Source: Candidatus Blautia faecipullorum (GTDB taxonomy: Bacteria > Bacillota > Clostridia > Lachnospirales > Lachnospiraceae). From it: a DNA stretch of 64,000 nt. Below, one piece after another: positions 21,976 through 31,239 of this stretch (position 1 is its first letter; the number at the start of each line of letters is the position of its first letter). The stretch is taken from the NCBI GenBank assembly GCA_019115125.1, contig DXEG01000013.1, forward strand, positions 1-64,000, given 5' to 3'. A model generated the notes under the pieces. That model ran no database searches. It was not told the DNA's origin and worked only from the letters and a program-made list of their open reading frames with translations. The position numbers and the translations under genes are program-made.

Positions 21976-23130
21976 TTGACGGAAGTGGACAAAAAAAATA
22001 TGAAAAATATCATGCTGCTGATCTTATTTACAGTATTGTTGTATGTGGGGCTGCAGAATGTAGACGTAGTGCTGGATGTTCTGGGGGCTATGATCGGACT
22101 GATATTTCCCTTTATTCTCGGCGGGGGGATCGCCTTTGTGCTGAACGTTCCCATGAGCTTCATAGAACGGAATCTTTTTGGAAAAGGGAAGCTGAAGAAC
22201 AGCAAAAGAGGGAGCAGAGCGGCGCGCCCGGTGAGTCTGGTTTTCGCCATTCTTTTTGTGATCCTGGTGATCATGATCGTGGCGCAGGTGGTGCTGCCGG
22301 AGCTTGGAAGGTCTGTGATGGGACTCGGGAAAGGGATAGAGACGGGGATTCAGAATCTGCAGAACTGGATCGACAGCACCTTCCAGAAAAATTCCATGAT
22401 CGTGGAGTGGGCCAATTCTCTTGATATTCAGCCTCAGAAGATTTTGGACTCTGTTCTGCAGGTGCTTCAGAGCGGTGTGAACAATATCCTTTCTTCTACA
22501 GTTACCGTTACAATGGGGATTGTCAATACGGCGGTCAATGTAAGTATCGGTTTTGTATTTGCCTGCTACATTCTGGTTCAGAAGGAGACGCTGATGGTAC
22601 AGGCCAAGAAGCTTCTCTACGCGTTTCTTCCCCAAAAAACGGTAGAATATCTCCTTCATGTATGCACTCTTGCCAACAATACATTTTCCCGTTTTGTGAC
22701 AGGGCAGTGTATTGAGGCTGTGATCCTGGGCAGTATGTTTTTTGTGGCTATGTCGATTTTTAAATTTCCCTACGCCATGCTGGTGGGGGTGTTGATCGCC
22801 TTTACAGCGCTGATCCCTATTTTCGGGGCGTTTATCGGCTGCGTGATCAGCGCTTTCCTGATACTTCTGGTAAGTCCCACCAAGGCTCTTTTGTTTGTGG
22901 TTCTCTTCCTGATCCTGCAGCAGATCGAGGGAAACCTTATCTATCCTCATGTGGTGGGAGGCTCGGTAGGTCTGCCGTCCATGTGGGTGCTGATGGCGGT
23001 CACCGTAGGCGGCAGCCTTATGGGCGTCGCGGGAATGCTGATCTTCATTCCTATCGTATCGGTGCTGTACGCGCTGCTCAGGGAATGGATGTATAAAAGA
23101 CTGAAAAAAAGAGGAGTCCGGGTGGAATGA
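21976..23130 (+). CDS. AI-2E-family permease (YdiK/PerM type)
   Basis: A 384-aa membrane protein with hydrophobic segments at the N-terminus (MLLILFTVLLYVGLQ, LIFPFILGGGIAFVLNVPMS), one near residue 80 and five in the C-terminal half, including LIYPHVVGGSVGLPSMWVLM, the family signature. Members are proposed transporters or exporters; some move sodium or the AI-2 signal. The start is uncertain: TTG 21976 is only 3 nt after AGGAGG, and GTG a few codons later is an alternative. A hairpin at 23111-23143 overlaps the stop codon. Confidence 0.85.
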   Translation: MTEVDKKNMKNIMLLILFTVLLYVGLQNVDVVLDVLGAMIGLIFPFILGGGIAFVLNVPMSFIERNLFGKGKLKNSKRGSRAARPVSLVFAILFVILVIMIVAQVVLPELGRSVMGLGKGIETGIQNLQNWIDSTFQKNSMIVEWANSLDIQPQKILDSVLQVLQSGVNNILSSTVTVTMGIVNTAVNVSIGFVFACYILVQKETLMVQAKKLLYAFLPQKTVEYLLHVCTLANNTFSRFVTGQCIEAVILGSMFFVAMSIFKFPYAMLVGVLIAFTALIPIFGAFIGCVISAFLILLVSPTKALLFVVLFLILQQIEGNLIYPHVVGGSVGLPSMWVLMAVTVGGSLMGVAGMLIFIPIVSVLYALLREWMYKRLKKRGVRVE

Positions 23131-23143
23131 TCCCGGGCTCCTC
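23111..23143. terminator. Convergent terminator between AI-2E-family gene and argG
   Basis: GAGGAGTCCGGG and CCCGGGCTCCTC pair with one mismatch. The stop codon of the plus-strand gene lies in the loop. It faces argG, which ends at 23170. Confidence 0.6.
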
Positions 23144-23169
23144 TGCTGTATCCGTCATGATATCAATGC

Positions 23170-24402
23170 TTATTTCTGGCTGCTGTTTTTCTCCACTTCC
23201 TGTAATTTCATAGCGCGGACCTTTAAGGGCAGGCCGAACAGAGTGATGAAGCCGTCCGCGTCATGATGGTCGTACATATCTCCGGTGGTGAAGGAGGCCA
23301 GAGACTCATTGTACAGACTGTAGGGAGAGGTGGTTCCTGCTTTGATGATGTTTCCTTTATAAAGCTTTAATTTTACTTCTCCGGTTACATATTTCTGGGT
23401 GGATTCCACAAATGCCTGGATCGCCTCGCGGAGAGGGGTAAACCATTTGCCCTCGTATACCACCTGGGCAAACTGGCTTCCCAGTTTCTTCTTGGCTTCC
23501 ATGGTGTCACGGTCAAGAGTCAGCTCCTCAAGCTGCTCGTGAGCGGCCATGAGGATGGTTCCTCCCGGAGTTTCATAAACGCCGCGGGACTTCATTCCCA
23601 CCACGCGGTTTTCCACGATATCTACAATGCCGATGCCGTTCTCGCCGCCGAGACGGTTCAGCTCCGTAACGATCTCGGATACCTTCATCGCCTTGCCGTT
23701 GAGAGTTTTGGGAACGCCGGCCTCAAAGGTCATGGTGATCTCTGTTTCTTTGTCAGGCGCTTTTTCCGGGGTAACGCTGAGAACCAGCATATCGTCATAA
23801 TTGGGAGCCTGGGAAGGATCCTCCAGCTCAAGACCCTCATGGCTGATATGCCACAGGTTCCGGTCGCGGCTGTAGCTGTGACGGGCGTCGAAAGGAAGAT
23901 TGATTCCGTGTGCCTGGCAGAACGCGATCTCATCCTCCCTGGACTGCATGGTCCATACGTCGGTCATACGCCATGGAGCGATGATCTTGATATCGGGAGC
24001 CAGAGCCTTGATACCCAGCTCAAAACGGATCTGGTCGTTTCCTTTTCCGGTAGCGCCGTGGCAGATCGCGACGGCGTTTTCCTTCCTGGCGATCTCCACC
24101 AGCTTTTTCGCGATAGCAGGGCGGGCCATAGAGGTTCCCAGAAGATATTTATGCTCGTATACGGCTCCCGCCTGTACGCAGGGCATTACATATTCGTCGC
24201 AGAACTCATCTACGATGTCCTCGATATATAATTTGGAAGCGCCGGACATTTTTGCTCTTTCGTCGAGACCGTCCAGCTCGTTTCCCTGACCGCAGTTGAC
24301 GCAGCAGCAGACTACGTCGTAGTCGAAGGTCTCTTTCAGCCACGGGATCAGGGCTGTGGTATCCAGACCGCCTGAGTATGCCAAAACAACTTTTTCTTTC
24401 AT
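23170..24402 (-). CDS. argG: Argininosuccinate synthase
   Basis: A 410-aa enzyme that joins citrulline and aspartate with ATP to make argininosuccinate. The ATP pyrophosphatase loop AYSGGLDTTALIPW is at residues ~8-21, and CHGATGKGNDQIRFE and FDARHSYSRDRNLWHIS are family motifs. ATG 24402 follows AGGAGG; the longer frame is a shadow of the leader. It is divergent from argC and shares an ArgR-controlled region. argH is not in this window. Confidence 0.95.
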   Translation of the reverse strand: MKEKVVLAYSGGLDTTALIPWLKETFDYDVVCCCVNCGQGNELDGLDERAKMSGASKLYIEDIVDEFCDEYVMPCVQAGAVYEHKYLLGTSMARPAIAKKLVEIARKENAVAICHGATGKGNDQIRFELGIKALAPDIKIIAPWRMTDVWTMQSREDEIAFCQAHGINLPFDARHSYSRDRNLWHISHEGLELEDPSQAPNYDDMLVLSVTPEKAPDKETEITMTFEAGVPKTLNGKAMKVSEIVTELNRLGGENGIGIVDIVENRVVGMKSRGVYETPGGTILMAAHEQLEELTLDRDTMEAKKKLGSQFAQVVYEGKWFTPLREAIQAFVESTQKYVTGEVKLKLYKGNIIKAGTTSPYSLYNESLASFTTGDMYDHHDADGFITLFGLPLKVRAMKLQEVEKNSSQK

Positions 24403-24527
24403 ATTCGTATCCTCCTGAAATGAATTTACACGGGCCTGCATAAATAAAAACGGCCGTGTGAATACTGTTGAATTTCTTATATGAATATCCACGGAACCAT
24501 GGATTTTCTTTTTTGTTGACAAGGGAT

Positions 24528-24558
24528 AATATACAACATTTTTTATAAATATGCAATA
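24528..24558 (-). promoter_or_regulatory. argG promoter with ARG-box-like site
   Basis: On the minus strand, TTGCAT (24551-24556), a 17-bp spacer, then TATATT (24528-24533). The -35 region reads TTGCATATTTATA, similar to an ArgR half-site pair, so ArgR binding would block RNA polymerase. Confidence 0.6.
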
Positions 24559-24586
24559 GGGCATTTGAAAAAAATATAGATAAATT

Positions 24587-24634
24587 TTTGCATAAAAATA
24601 CAAACAAACTGTGATAAAACGCATAAAAATGCAT
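24587..24634. promoter_or_regulatory. Two ARG boxes between argG and argC
   Basis: TTTGCATAAAAATACAAA (24587-24604) and GCATAAAAATGCAT (24621-24634) match the ArgR/AhrC palindrome TNTGNATWWWWATNCANA. With the sites overlapping both promoters there are at least four in 150 bp. argR itself lies elsewhere. Confidence 0.7.
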
Positions 24635-24675
24635 GATTTCCAGTGGCTGGGACAAAAAAGCAGAAAAAATATGTG

Positions 24676-24704
24676 TTGCATATTATGCAAAAGAGATGTA
24701 TAAT
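24676..24704 (+). promoter_or_regulatory. argC promoter overlapping an ARG box
   Basis: TTGCAT (24676-24681), 17-bp spacer, TATAAT (24699-24704). The -35 lies within the perfect palindrome TTGCATATTATGCAA (24676-24690), an ArgR-type box. Confidence 0.75.
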
Positions 24705-24751
24705 CGTAGCATCCTATCAGCAGTGTACAGAAACGAGGAGGAGAACGGATT

Positions 24752-25792
24752 ATGATAAAGGCAGGTATTATCGGCGCTACAGGCTACGCCGGAAACGAGA
24801 TTGTAAGACTGCTTCTGGGGCATAAAGATGTGGAGATTGCCTGGTATGGATCCAGAAGCTATATAGATAAATCGTATGCGGGAATCTATCAGAACTTTTT
24901 TAAGCTTGTAGATGCCAAATGTATGGACGATAATATGGAAGCTCTGGCGGATGAGGCGGATGTGATTTTTACGGCCACGCCCCAGGGACTCTGCGCGTCG
25001 TTAATTAATGAAGAAATTCTTTCCAGAACGAAGGTCATTGACCTGAGCGCGGATTTTCGTATCAAGGACGTCAAAAAATATGAGAAGTGGTACGGGATCC
25101 AGCACAAGTCGCCTCAGTTTATTGAGGAGGCGGTGTACGGACTCTGCGAGATCAACAGGGAGGATATCAGAAAAGCAAGGCTCATCGCGAACCCGGGATG
25201 CTATCCGACCTGCTCAACCTTGTCCATATATCCGCTTCTGAAGGAGGGAATGATCGATCCCTCCACCATCATCATAGACGCGAAATCAGGAACCTCGGGT
25301 GCGGGGAGAGGAGCCAAAACAGACAATCTCTTCTGCGAGGTCAATGAAAATATCAAGGCCTACGGAGTGACGAACCACCGTCACACGCCGGAAATCGAGG
25401 ATCAGTTGGGATACGCCTGTGGCCAGGAGGTCCTGATCAATTTTACGCCGCACCTGATCCCCATGAACAGAGGAATCCTGATTACGGCTTACGCGTCCTT
25501 AAATAAAGAAGTCTCCTATGAAGAGGTAAAGGCGGCTTACGACAAATATTATGAAGAGGAACAGTTTGTCCGGGTTCTTGACAAGGACGTCTGCCCCCAG
25601 ACGAAATGGGTGGAGGGCAGTAATTTTGTGGACGTAAACTTCAAGCTCGATCCCAGAACCAGGAGGATCGTTATGATGGGAGCTATGGATAATCTTGTAA
25701 AAGGCGCGGCGGGACAGGCGGTACAGAACATGAACCTGCTGTTCGGCTTCGACGAGGCGGAAGGGCTGAGACAGATCCCTATGGTTCCGTAA
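24752..25792 (+). CDS. argC: N-acetyl-gamma-glutamyl-phosphate reductase
   Basis: A 346-aa NADPH-dependent enzyme, third step of arginine synthesis. The dinucleotide-binding GATGYAGNEIVRLL is at residues ~8-21, the catalytic cysteine is in LIANPGCYPTCSTLS, and AYGVTNHRHTPEIEDQLG carries the active histidine. The ATG follows GAGGAGGAGAACGGATT. It is first of a four-gene argCJBD operon. Confidence 0.95.
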   Translation: MIKAGIIGATGYAGNEIVRLLLGHKDVEIAWYGSRSYIDKSYAGIYQNFFKLVDAKCMDDNMEALADEADVIFTATPQGLCASLINEEILSRTKVIDLSADFRIKDVKKYEKWYGIQHKSPQFIEEAVYGLCEINREDIRKARLIANPGCYPTCSTLSIYPLLKEGMIDPSTIIIDAKSGTSGAGRGAKTDNLFCEVNENIKAYGVTNHRHTPEIEDQLGYACGQEVLINFTPHLIPMNRGILITAYASLNKEVSYEEVKAAYDKYYEEEQFVRVLDKDVCPQTKWVEGSNFVDVNFKLDPRTRRIVMMGAMDNLVKGAAGQAVQNMNLLFGFDEAEGLRQIPMVP

Positions 25793-25837
25793 TGCGGGAA
25801 TATGGAAATGAATTCGTACAGAAACGAGGAAAATAAG

Positions 25838-27061
25838 ATGAAGAAAATAGAAGGCGGCGTTACAGCCGCGAAAGGTTTTTTGGCCGCGTCCGCGGCGGCG
25901 GGGATCAAATATCAGGGAAGAACAGATATGGCCATGATCTACAGCGAAAAGCCCTGCGCGGCGGCGGGAACCTTTACCACCAACGTGGTGAAGGCGGCTC
26001 CCGTAAAATGGGATCAGGAGATTGTGTATCATCATCCGGCCGCGCAGGCGGTGGTGTGCAACAGCGGGATCGCCAACGCGTGTACCGGCGAGGAGGGCTT
26101 TTCATACTGCCGTGCAACGGCCGCGTCCGCGTCGGAGGCGCTGGGAATCCCGGCGGACAGCGTGCTGGTGGCTTCCACCGGAGTGATCGGAATGCAGCTC
26201 CCCGTTGAGAAGCTGGAAAAGGGCGTCGGAATGATGGCGAAAGAGCTTGACGACAGCCTGGAGGCAGGAAATCTGGCGGCCAAAGCGATTATGACGACAG
26301 ATACGGTGGAAAAAGAGGCCGCCGTGCAGGTGGAGATCGGCGGAAAAACCGTGACCGTGGGCGGTATGTGCAAGGGTTCCGGCATGATTCATCCCAATAT
26401 GTGCACCATGCTGGGCTTCGTCACAACAGACGTTTGTATATCTAAAGAGCTTCTTCAGGAGGCTTTGAGCCAGGATGTCAAGGATACCTATAATATGGTG
26501 TCCGTAGACGGAGATACCTCCACAAACGATACGGTACTCCTTCTTGCCAACGGTATGGCGGAAAACCCGGAGATCACTGAAAAAAATGAGGATTACGAAA
26601 CCTTCTGCAAGGCTCTGAATTATGTAAACACCTCTCTTGCGAAGAAGATCGCGGGAGACGGAGAGGGCGCAACCGCTCTTTTCGAGGTGAAGATTATCGG
26701 GGCGGAGAGCAAGGAACAGGCGGTAACCCTGAGTAAATCTGTGGTTTCGTCCTCCCTCACAAAGGCGGCGATCTATGGACATGACGCCAACTGGGGAAGA
26801 ATTCTCTGCGCCATGGGCTATTCCGGCGCGCAGTTTGATCCTGAGAAGGTGGATCTGTATTTTGAGAGCAGGGCCGGGAAGATCAAGATCATTGAGAACG
26901 GCGTATCCACGGGATACAGCGAGGAGGAAGCGGCCAGGATCCTCTCAGAGGACGAGGTAACGGCCATCGCGGATGTGAAAATGGGAGATTACGCGGCTAC
27001 GGCCTGGGGCTGTGACCTGACCTACGACTATGTAAAGATCAACGCGGACTATCGTTCCTGA
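25838..27061 (+). CDS. argJ: Bifunctional ornithine acetyltransferase / N-acetylglutamate synthase
   Basis: A 407-aa enzyme that recycles the acetyl group from N-acetylornithine to glutamate. MTTDTVEKEA, GKTVTVGGMCKGSGMI and HPNMCTMLGF are family motifs; the conserved Thr of CTML is the site of self-cleavage and the nucleophile. The residue before it is Cys instead of the usual Ala. ATG 25838 follows ACGAGGAAAATAAG. The upstream 15 nt repeat the argC leader exactly. Confidence 0.94.
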   Translation: MKKIEGGVTAAKGFLAASAAAGIKYQGRTDMAMIYSEKPCAAAGTFTTNVVKAAPVKWDQEIVYHHPAAQAVVCNSGIANACTGEEGFSYCRATAASASEALGIPADSVLVASTGVIGMQLPVEKLEKGVGMMAKELDDSLEAGNLAAKAIMTTDTVEKEAAVQVEIGGKTVTVGGMCKGSGMIHPNMCTMLGFVTTDVCISKELLQEALSQDVKDTYNMVSVDGDTSTNDTVLLLANGMAENPEITEKNEDYETFCKALNYVNTSLAKKIAGDGEGATALFEVKIIGAESKEQAVTLSKSVVSSSLTKAAIYGHDANWGRILCAMGYSGAQFDPEKVDLYFESRAGKIKIIENGVSTGYSEEEAARILSEDEVTAIADVKMGDYAATAWGCDLTYDYVKINADYRS

Positions 27062-27085
27062 CGGCAGGAAGGAGGAATATAAAAT

Positions 27086-27982
27086 ATGGTTAAGCAGAAG
27101 TATCTGGATAAGGCAGAGGTACTGATCGAGGCCCTTCCCTATATTCAGCGTTTTAACAGAAAAATTGTGGTGATAAAATACGGCGGGAGCGCCATGCTGG
27201 ACGAGGAGCTGAAGAAAAATGTCATTAAGGACGCGGTGCTTCTGAAGCTGGTAGGCTTCAAGCCCATCATCGTACACGGCGGCGGCAAGGAGATCAGCCG
27301 GTGGGTGAACAAGGTCGGTATGGAGCCGCGTTTTGTCAACGGACTGCGGGTGACGGATAAAGAAACCATGGAGATCGCGGAGATGGTGCTGGCGAAGGTA
27401 AACAAGGAGCTTGTCACCATGGTGGAATCCCTGGGAGTGAAAGCGGTGGGGATCAGCGGCAAGGACGGCGGCCTTCTAAAATGCACGAAAAAGCTGTCCG
27501 GCGGCGAGGATATCGGCTATGTGGGAGAGATCAGCGAAGTAAATCCCAAGATCCTCCACGATCTGCTGGAGAAGGACTTCCTGCCGATCGTGTTCCCCAT
27601 AGGGTACGACGATAATTTTGATTCCTATAATATCAACGCGGACGACGCGGCCTGCGCTATCGCGGAGTCGGTGCACGCGGAGAAGCTGGCTTTCTTATCC
27701 GACATAGAGGGAGTGTACAAGGATCAGAACGATCCGGAAACCCTGATCTCGGAGCTTCATGTCCATGAGGCGGAGGAGCTGATCACGGAAGGCTATGTGG
27801 GCGGCGGCATGATCCCGAAGCTGAAAAACTGCATCGACGCCATCGAGCAGGGCGTCAACCGGGTACATATCCTGGACGGCAGGATCCCCCACAGTCTGCT
27901 TCTGGAAATCTTTACCAATAAAGGAATTGGAACTGCGATATTGAGAGAGGACGGCGAAAAATATTATCATGAGCATGAATGA
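27086..27982 (+). CDS. argB: Acetylglutamate kinase
   Basis: A 298-aa amino acid kinase that phosphorylates N-acetylglutamate. IKYGGSAM (~29-36) and [11 protein letters not shown] (~60-70) are the ATP and substrate loops; [10 protein letters not shown] is the later nucleotide motif. The N-terminal helix ([19 protein letters not shown]) is of the kind present in arginine-inhibited, hexameric forms, so feedback inhibition is likely. It overlaps argD by 14 bp. Confidence 0.95.
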   Translation: MVKQKYLDKAEVLIEALPYIQRFNRKIVVIKYGGSAMLDEELKKNVIKDAVLLKLVGFKPIIVHGGGKEISRWVNKVGMEPRFVNGLRVTDKETMEIAEMVLAKVNKELVTMVESLGVKAVGISGKDGGLLKCTKKLSGGEDIGYVGEISEVNPKILHDLLEKDFLPIVFPIGYDDNFDSYNINADDAACAIAESVHAEKLAFLSDIEGVYKDQNDPETLISELHVHEAEELITEGYVGGGMIPKLKNCIDAIEQGVNRVHILDGRIPHSLLLEIFTNKGIGTAILREDGEKYYHEHE

Positions 27983-29159
27983 ACAGATGCGGCAGTCTGA
28001 GGAGAGTATCCTCCATACATACAACCGTTTTCCGGTTGTGCTGGATCACGGCGACGGCTGCTGGTTATATGACACGGAAGGAAAAAAATATCTGGATTTT
28101 GCGGCGGGGATCGCGGTAAACGCTCTCGGCTATCACTATCCCGGCTATAACGAGGCGCTGAAGGAGCAGATCGGCAAGCTGATGCACATTTCCAATCTGT
28201 ACTACAACGAGCCCATGAGTCAGGCGGGGAAAAAGCTGGTAAAGGCCAGCGGAATGAGCAAGGCTTTTTTTACGAACAGCGGCACAGAAGCCATTGAGGG
28301 AGCGCTGAAGGCGGCGAGAAAATATGCTTTCTCCAAGGGGGAAAATGAGCGCAATGAGATCATTGCCATGAATCACTCCTTCCACGGCAGGAGCATGGGG
28401 GCCCTTTCCGTTACGGGCAACGCCCATTACCGGGAGCCCTTTGAGCCTCTGATCGGAGGAGTGAAGTTCGCGGATTTTAACGATCTGGAGAGTGTAAAGT
28501 CCCTGATCACGGACAAGACCTGCGCTGTCATTACAGAGACCATCCAGGGAGAAGGCGGAATATATCCTGCGGAGCAGGGCTTCCTGGAGGGCCTGAGGGA
28601 GCTTTGTACAGAGAAGGATATCCTGCTGATCTTTGACGAGATCCAGTGCGGGATGGGAAGGACGGGAGACTATTTCGCATGGCAGTCCTACGGTGTGAAG
28701 CCGGATATCATGACCTGCGCCAAGGCGCTGGGAAGCGGCGTTCCGGTGGGAGCCTTCGTGCTGGGCGAAAAAGCGGCGGCGGCTTCCCTGGCTCCCGGTG
28801 ATCATGGAACCACCTACGGAGGAAATCCTTTTGTCTGCGCGGCTGTCAGCAAGGTTTTTGATATTTTTGAGGAGGATCATATTCTGGAGCATGTGCGGGA
28901 GCTAACCCCGTATCTGGAGGAAAAGCTGGACGGTCTTGTGGAAAAATATGACGTAATCGCCGTAAGACGCGGAAAAGGCTTCATGCAGGGCCTTGTCGTT
29001 TCCGGGACGCCTGTTGGAAGCATCGTTTCCAAAGCCCTGGAAAACGGGCTTCTGGTGATCTCGGCCGGAAGCGACGTGCTGAGACTGGTGCCTCCGCTGG
29101 TGATCACAAAAGAGCATATAGACCAGATGATTGAGATTCTGGAAAAAAGCCTGGTATAG
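27969..29159 (+). CDS. argD: Acetylornithine aminotransferase
   Basis: A 396-aa PLP-dependent class III aminotransferase that makes N-acetylornithine. [15 protein letters not shown] holds the PLP-ring aspartate, and [15 protein letters not shown] holds the Schiff-base lysine. [16 protein letters not shown] binds the phosphate. ATG 27969 or 27975 can serve as start. It is the last gene of the operon, followed by a terminator. Confidence 0.94.
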   Translation: MSMNEQMRQSEESILHTYNRFPVVLDHGDGCWLYDTEGKKYLDFAAGIAVNALGYHYPGYNEALKEQIGKLMHISNLYYNEPMSQAGKKLVKASGMSKAFFTNSGTEAIEGALKAARKYAFSKGENERNEIIAMNHSFHGRSMGALSVTGNAHYREPFEPLIGGVKFADFNDLESVKSLITDKTCAVITETIQGEGGIYPAEQGFLEGLRELCTEKDILLIFDEIQCGMGRTGDYFAWQSYGVKPDIMTCAKALGSGVPVGAFVLGEKAAAASLAPGDHGTTYGGNPFVCAAVSKVFDIFEEDHILEHVRELTPYLEEKLDGLVEKYDVIAVRRGKGFMQGLVVSGTPVGSIVSKALENGLLVISAGSDVLRLVPPLVITKEHIDQMIEILEKSLV

Positions 29160-29175
29160 ATAAGCAGGCGGCTGT

Positions 29176-29208
29176 ACAGGGATTTTGCCGAAGCAGGATC
29201 CCTGTTTC
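29176..29208 (+). terminator. Terminator of the arg operon
   Basis: ACAGGGAT and ATCCCTGT pair, then TTCTC. A second hairpin, GTGCGCC/GGCGCAC, follows at 29215-29231. Confidence 0.7.
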
Positions 29209-29295
29209 TCTATGTGCGCCTGGCGGCGCACGTTTCTAATGGGTGAAAGAACAGGGCGGCAGCACTCGCCGCAGAGTTGAAAAGAGAGGGTAAAG

Positions 29296-29739
29296 TTATT
29301 TCCAATGCTTTAACTGCGAAAGATACAAATCAAACTGATCGCGTCTGGTTTTTTCATCTATGTTATTGGGATTTGGCATATTCGCAACCAGATAATCCAA
29401 CAAAGAATCCTTGGATTGATAAGCAAATTTCCCATCAGTATAGCACCATGTACAGTAGTCCTCGTTATAGTTTCCATCTGGTTCCCGGCTAATCTGACCA
29501 TCTTCATTCAATGGCATTCCGCAGCACTGACAAATAAGCTGCCGTGGAGAACCAAGAAGCGTATTGATTGACACATCAAAAACTCGTGATAACAGTTTTA
29601 AGGTATCTGTATTTGGCTGCGTTTCTCCTGTTTCCCAGCGACTAACCGCCTGTCGGGTAACTTGCACGCGCTCTGCCAGTTGTTCTTGTGTAAGCTTGTT
29701 TTTCTCGCGTAAATTTTTAAGAATATCTTGTATTTCCAT
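29296..29739 (-). CDS. XRE regulator with C-terminal zinc-ribbon domain
   Basis: A 147-aa protein. Residues 1-65 are a Cro/CI helix-turn-helix (EQLAERVQVTRQAVSRWETG). The rest holds CQCCGMPLNEDGQI and YCTWCYTDGKF, a putative zinc-ribbon domain found as a separate protein in many Firmicutes. The combination suggests a metal- or redox-responsive repressor. ATG 29739 is chosen for the GGAGGG upstream; the longer frame is not similar to anything known to me. Targets are not evident. Confidence 0.85.
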   Translation of the reverse strand: MEIQDILKNLREKNKLTQEQLAERVQVTRQAVSRWETGETQPNTDTLKLLSRVFDVSINTLLGSPRQLICQCCGMPLNEDGQISREPDGNYNEDYCTWCYTDGKFAYQSKDSLLDYLVANMPNPNNIDEKTRRDQFDLYLSQLKHWK

Positions 29740-29883
29740 GCCCGTCCCTCCTAAAAGATGGTTTTTACTCATTATAGCCTCAAAACATAGTTTTAACAAG
29801 CAACTCGCTGTTGCTGTGGAAAGCCTTGCGGGAGACAGAAAGAGCAGAAGCGGAAAGTCATAGTTGATAATTTTATTTCCAAA

Positions 29884-29902
29884 TGTTACTTTATAAATAA
29901 CA
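29884..29902 (+). promoter_or_regulatory. Rrf2-type operator 1
   Basis: TGTTACTTTATAAATAACA, an imperfect palindrome, lies 31 bp before the Rrf2 gene. The same motif occurs twice more around the promoter of the next gene, which supports autoregulation. Confidence 0.7.
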
Positions 29903-29932
29903 AGAAATTGCAGAAAACATAGAGGAGAAGAG

Positions 29933-30373
29933 ATGAAATTTTCAACAAAATTAAGTGACGCGGTGCATGTCATGGCCTTTATTGTGATCAACCCCACGAT
30001 GGATCTGAGCAGTACGGCTATTGCGAAAAGCATCCATACAAATCCGGGGTATGTCCGCCAGCTTATGATGCTTCTGAAAAAAGCGGATTTGTTGTCCGGA
30101 ACGCGGGGGAAGGCTAAACCGGAACTTCTGCGGGAGCCGGAAAGGATCTCTCTGCTGGATGTTTACCGGGCGATTGAAGGGAATAAGCCGCTGCTGCATC
30201 TGGACACGCATACAAACCCGGAGTGTGCCGCGGGAGTGAATATTCAGCTTGCTCTGCAGCGATACTATGACGAGATTCAGCATACTGCGGAGTGTGAAAT
30301 GGAACAGATCACGTTAGCAGATATTATCCGGGAATATTATAGCAGATTAGAAAAAGGTGGAGCTTTGTATTAG
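29933..30373 (+). CDS. Rrf2-family transcriptional regulator
   Basis: A 146-aa winged-helix regulator (MKFSTKLSDAVHVMAFI; SSTAIAKSIHTNPGYVRQLM as recognition region; LLREPERISLLDVYRAIEG as wing follow-up). It has cysteines in NPECAAG and TAECEME rather than the three-cysteine Fe-S cluster pattern of IscR, so it is closer to the YwnA/CymR group, and may sense oxidants by its cysteines. Operators lie upstream of it and of the DUF3786 gene. Confidence 0.88.
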   Translation: MKFSTKLSDAVHVMAFIVINPTMDLSSTAIAKSIHTNPGYVRQLMMLLKKADLLSGTRGKAKPELLREPERISLLDVYRAIEGNKPLLHLDTHTNPECAAGVNIQLALQRYYDEIQHTAECEMEQITLADIIREYYSRLEKGGALY

Positions 30374-30409
30374 AGAAAAGGCAAAGTTTCACCTGTTTTA
30401 TGGGGATGA

Positions 30410-30494
30410 ATGTTATTTTTAAAATAACATCATATTGACAAAGAAAATTTCAAGCGTTATACTGTTGGAAAAGATGTTATTTTATAAATAACAT
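30410..30494 (+). promoter_or_regulatory. Promoter flanked by two Rrf2-type operators
   Basis: TTGACA (30435-30440), 17-bp spacer, TATACT (30458-30463). Palindromes at 30410-30430 and 30474-30494, both starting ATGTTATTTT and ending ATAACAT, lie just before the -35 and just after the start site. Two flanking sites suit cooperative or looping repression by the adjacent Rrf2 protein. Confidence 0.75.
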
Positions 30495-30570
30495 TAAATG
30501 TGGAGCTGCCACTGGCACAGCTTATGGCGTATATGAATACAGAAATAAAACACAGCAGGAGGAAATGGAA

Positions 30571-31236
30571 ATGAAGAATGAGTTCCAGGCAGATGAAATG
30601 AACAATTATGAGAAATGGTGTGAGCAGTGGCGGGAGAAATTTCTGGCTATGGATCAGGAAAAACTGAAAACGCTGCTGCCGGAACTAAAAGAAGAAGGCG
30701 GCTGGCTTACTATCCGTCATTTCGGCAGAAAGCTGGGGATTCATAAAGAAATTGGAAATATCAGGGCGATGGAGGATGACGAGCCGGTAACCTGTTATGA
30801 AAAATTGAATGTTTATACTTTGTTCGGCTATGTGACTCCGCTGGCACATTTCAAGGATGAGTGGGTAAAGTTTGAAAAACTGAAGAATACAGCTCCTTTT
30901 TCAAAGGCGTTTCAGCAGGGGATCACAGATCCTTTTTCCAGAATGTTTCATGATCATACGGAAGAATTAGCGGAAGCCTTTCAGAAGATGGGAGGCAGGA
31001 AAATAGCATGGTCGGATGTAGGATATGAATTCAACGCCTTTGAATGTATTCCGGTTCGCTTCCTTTTCTGGGAGGGAGACGAAGAATTTCCGTCGCAGGG
31101 GAATCTGCTTTTTGATGTCAGCGCTACAGATTTTATTCATGGGGAAAGCATCGTATCGATTGCGGCTGTAGGATTGGACAGAATTGCAAAACAGGCGGGA
31201 GTATCAAGGGATGCCAGTGCTTTTCCCGTCTTTTGA
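30571..31236 (+). CDS. DUF3786 domain protein
   Basis: A 221-aa soluble protein of the DUF3786 family (LKTLLPELKEEGGWLTIRHF, HFGRKLGIHK, NVYTLFGYVTPL, IPVRFLFWEGDEEFP). These proteins occur in anaerobes; some are fused or adjacent to corrinoid or iron-sulfur proteins, but the role is not established. ATG 30571 is 8 nt after AGGAGG, better than ATG 30565. It lies under an Rrf2-type operator pair. Confidence 0.8.
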   Translation: MKNEFQADEMNNYEKWCEQWREKFLAMDQEKLKTLLPELKEEGGWLTIRHFGRKLGIHKEIGNIRAMEDDEPVTCYEKLNVYTLFGYVTPLAHFKDEWVKFEKLKNTAPFSKAFQQGITDPFSRMFHDHTEELAEAFQKMGGRKIAWSDVGYEFNAFECIPVRFLFWEGDEEFPSQGNLLFDVSATDFIHGESIVSIAAVGLDRIAKQAGVSRDASAFPVF

Positions 31237-31239
31237 GGG

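Noticed and set aside
22024..22950. 308-aa minus-strand frame opposite the AI-2E-family gene
   Set aside because: Composition (His/Gln/Lys) is typical of an antisense frame; the plus-strand protein has clear membrane segments and family signature.
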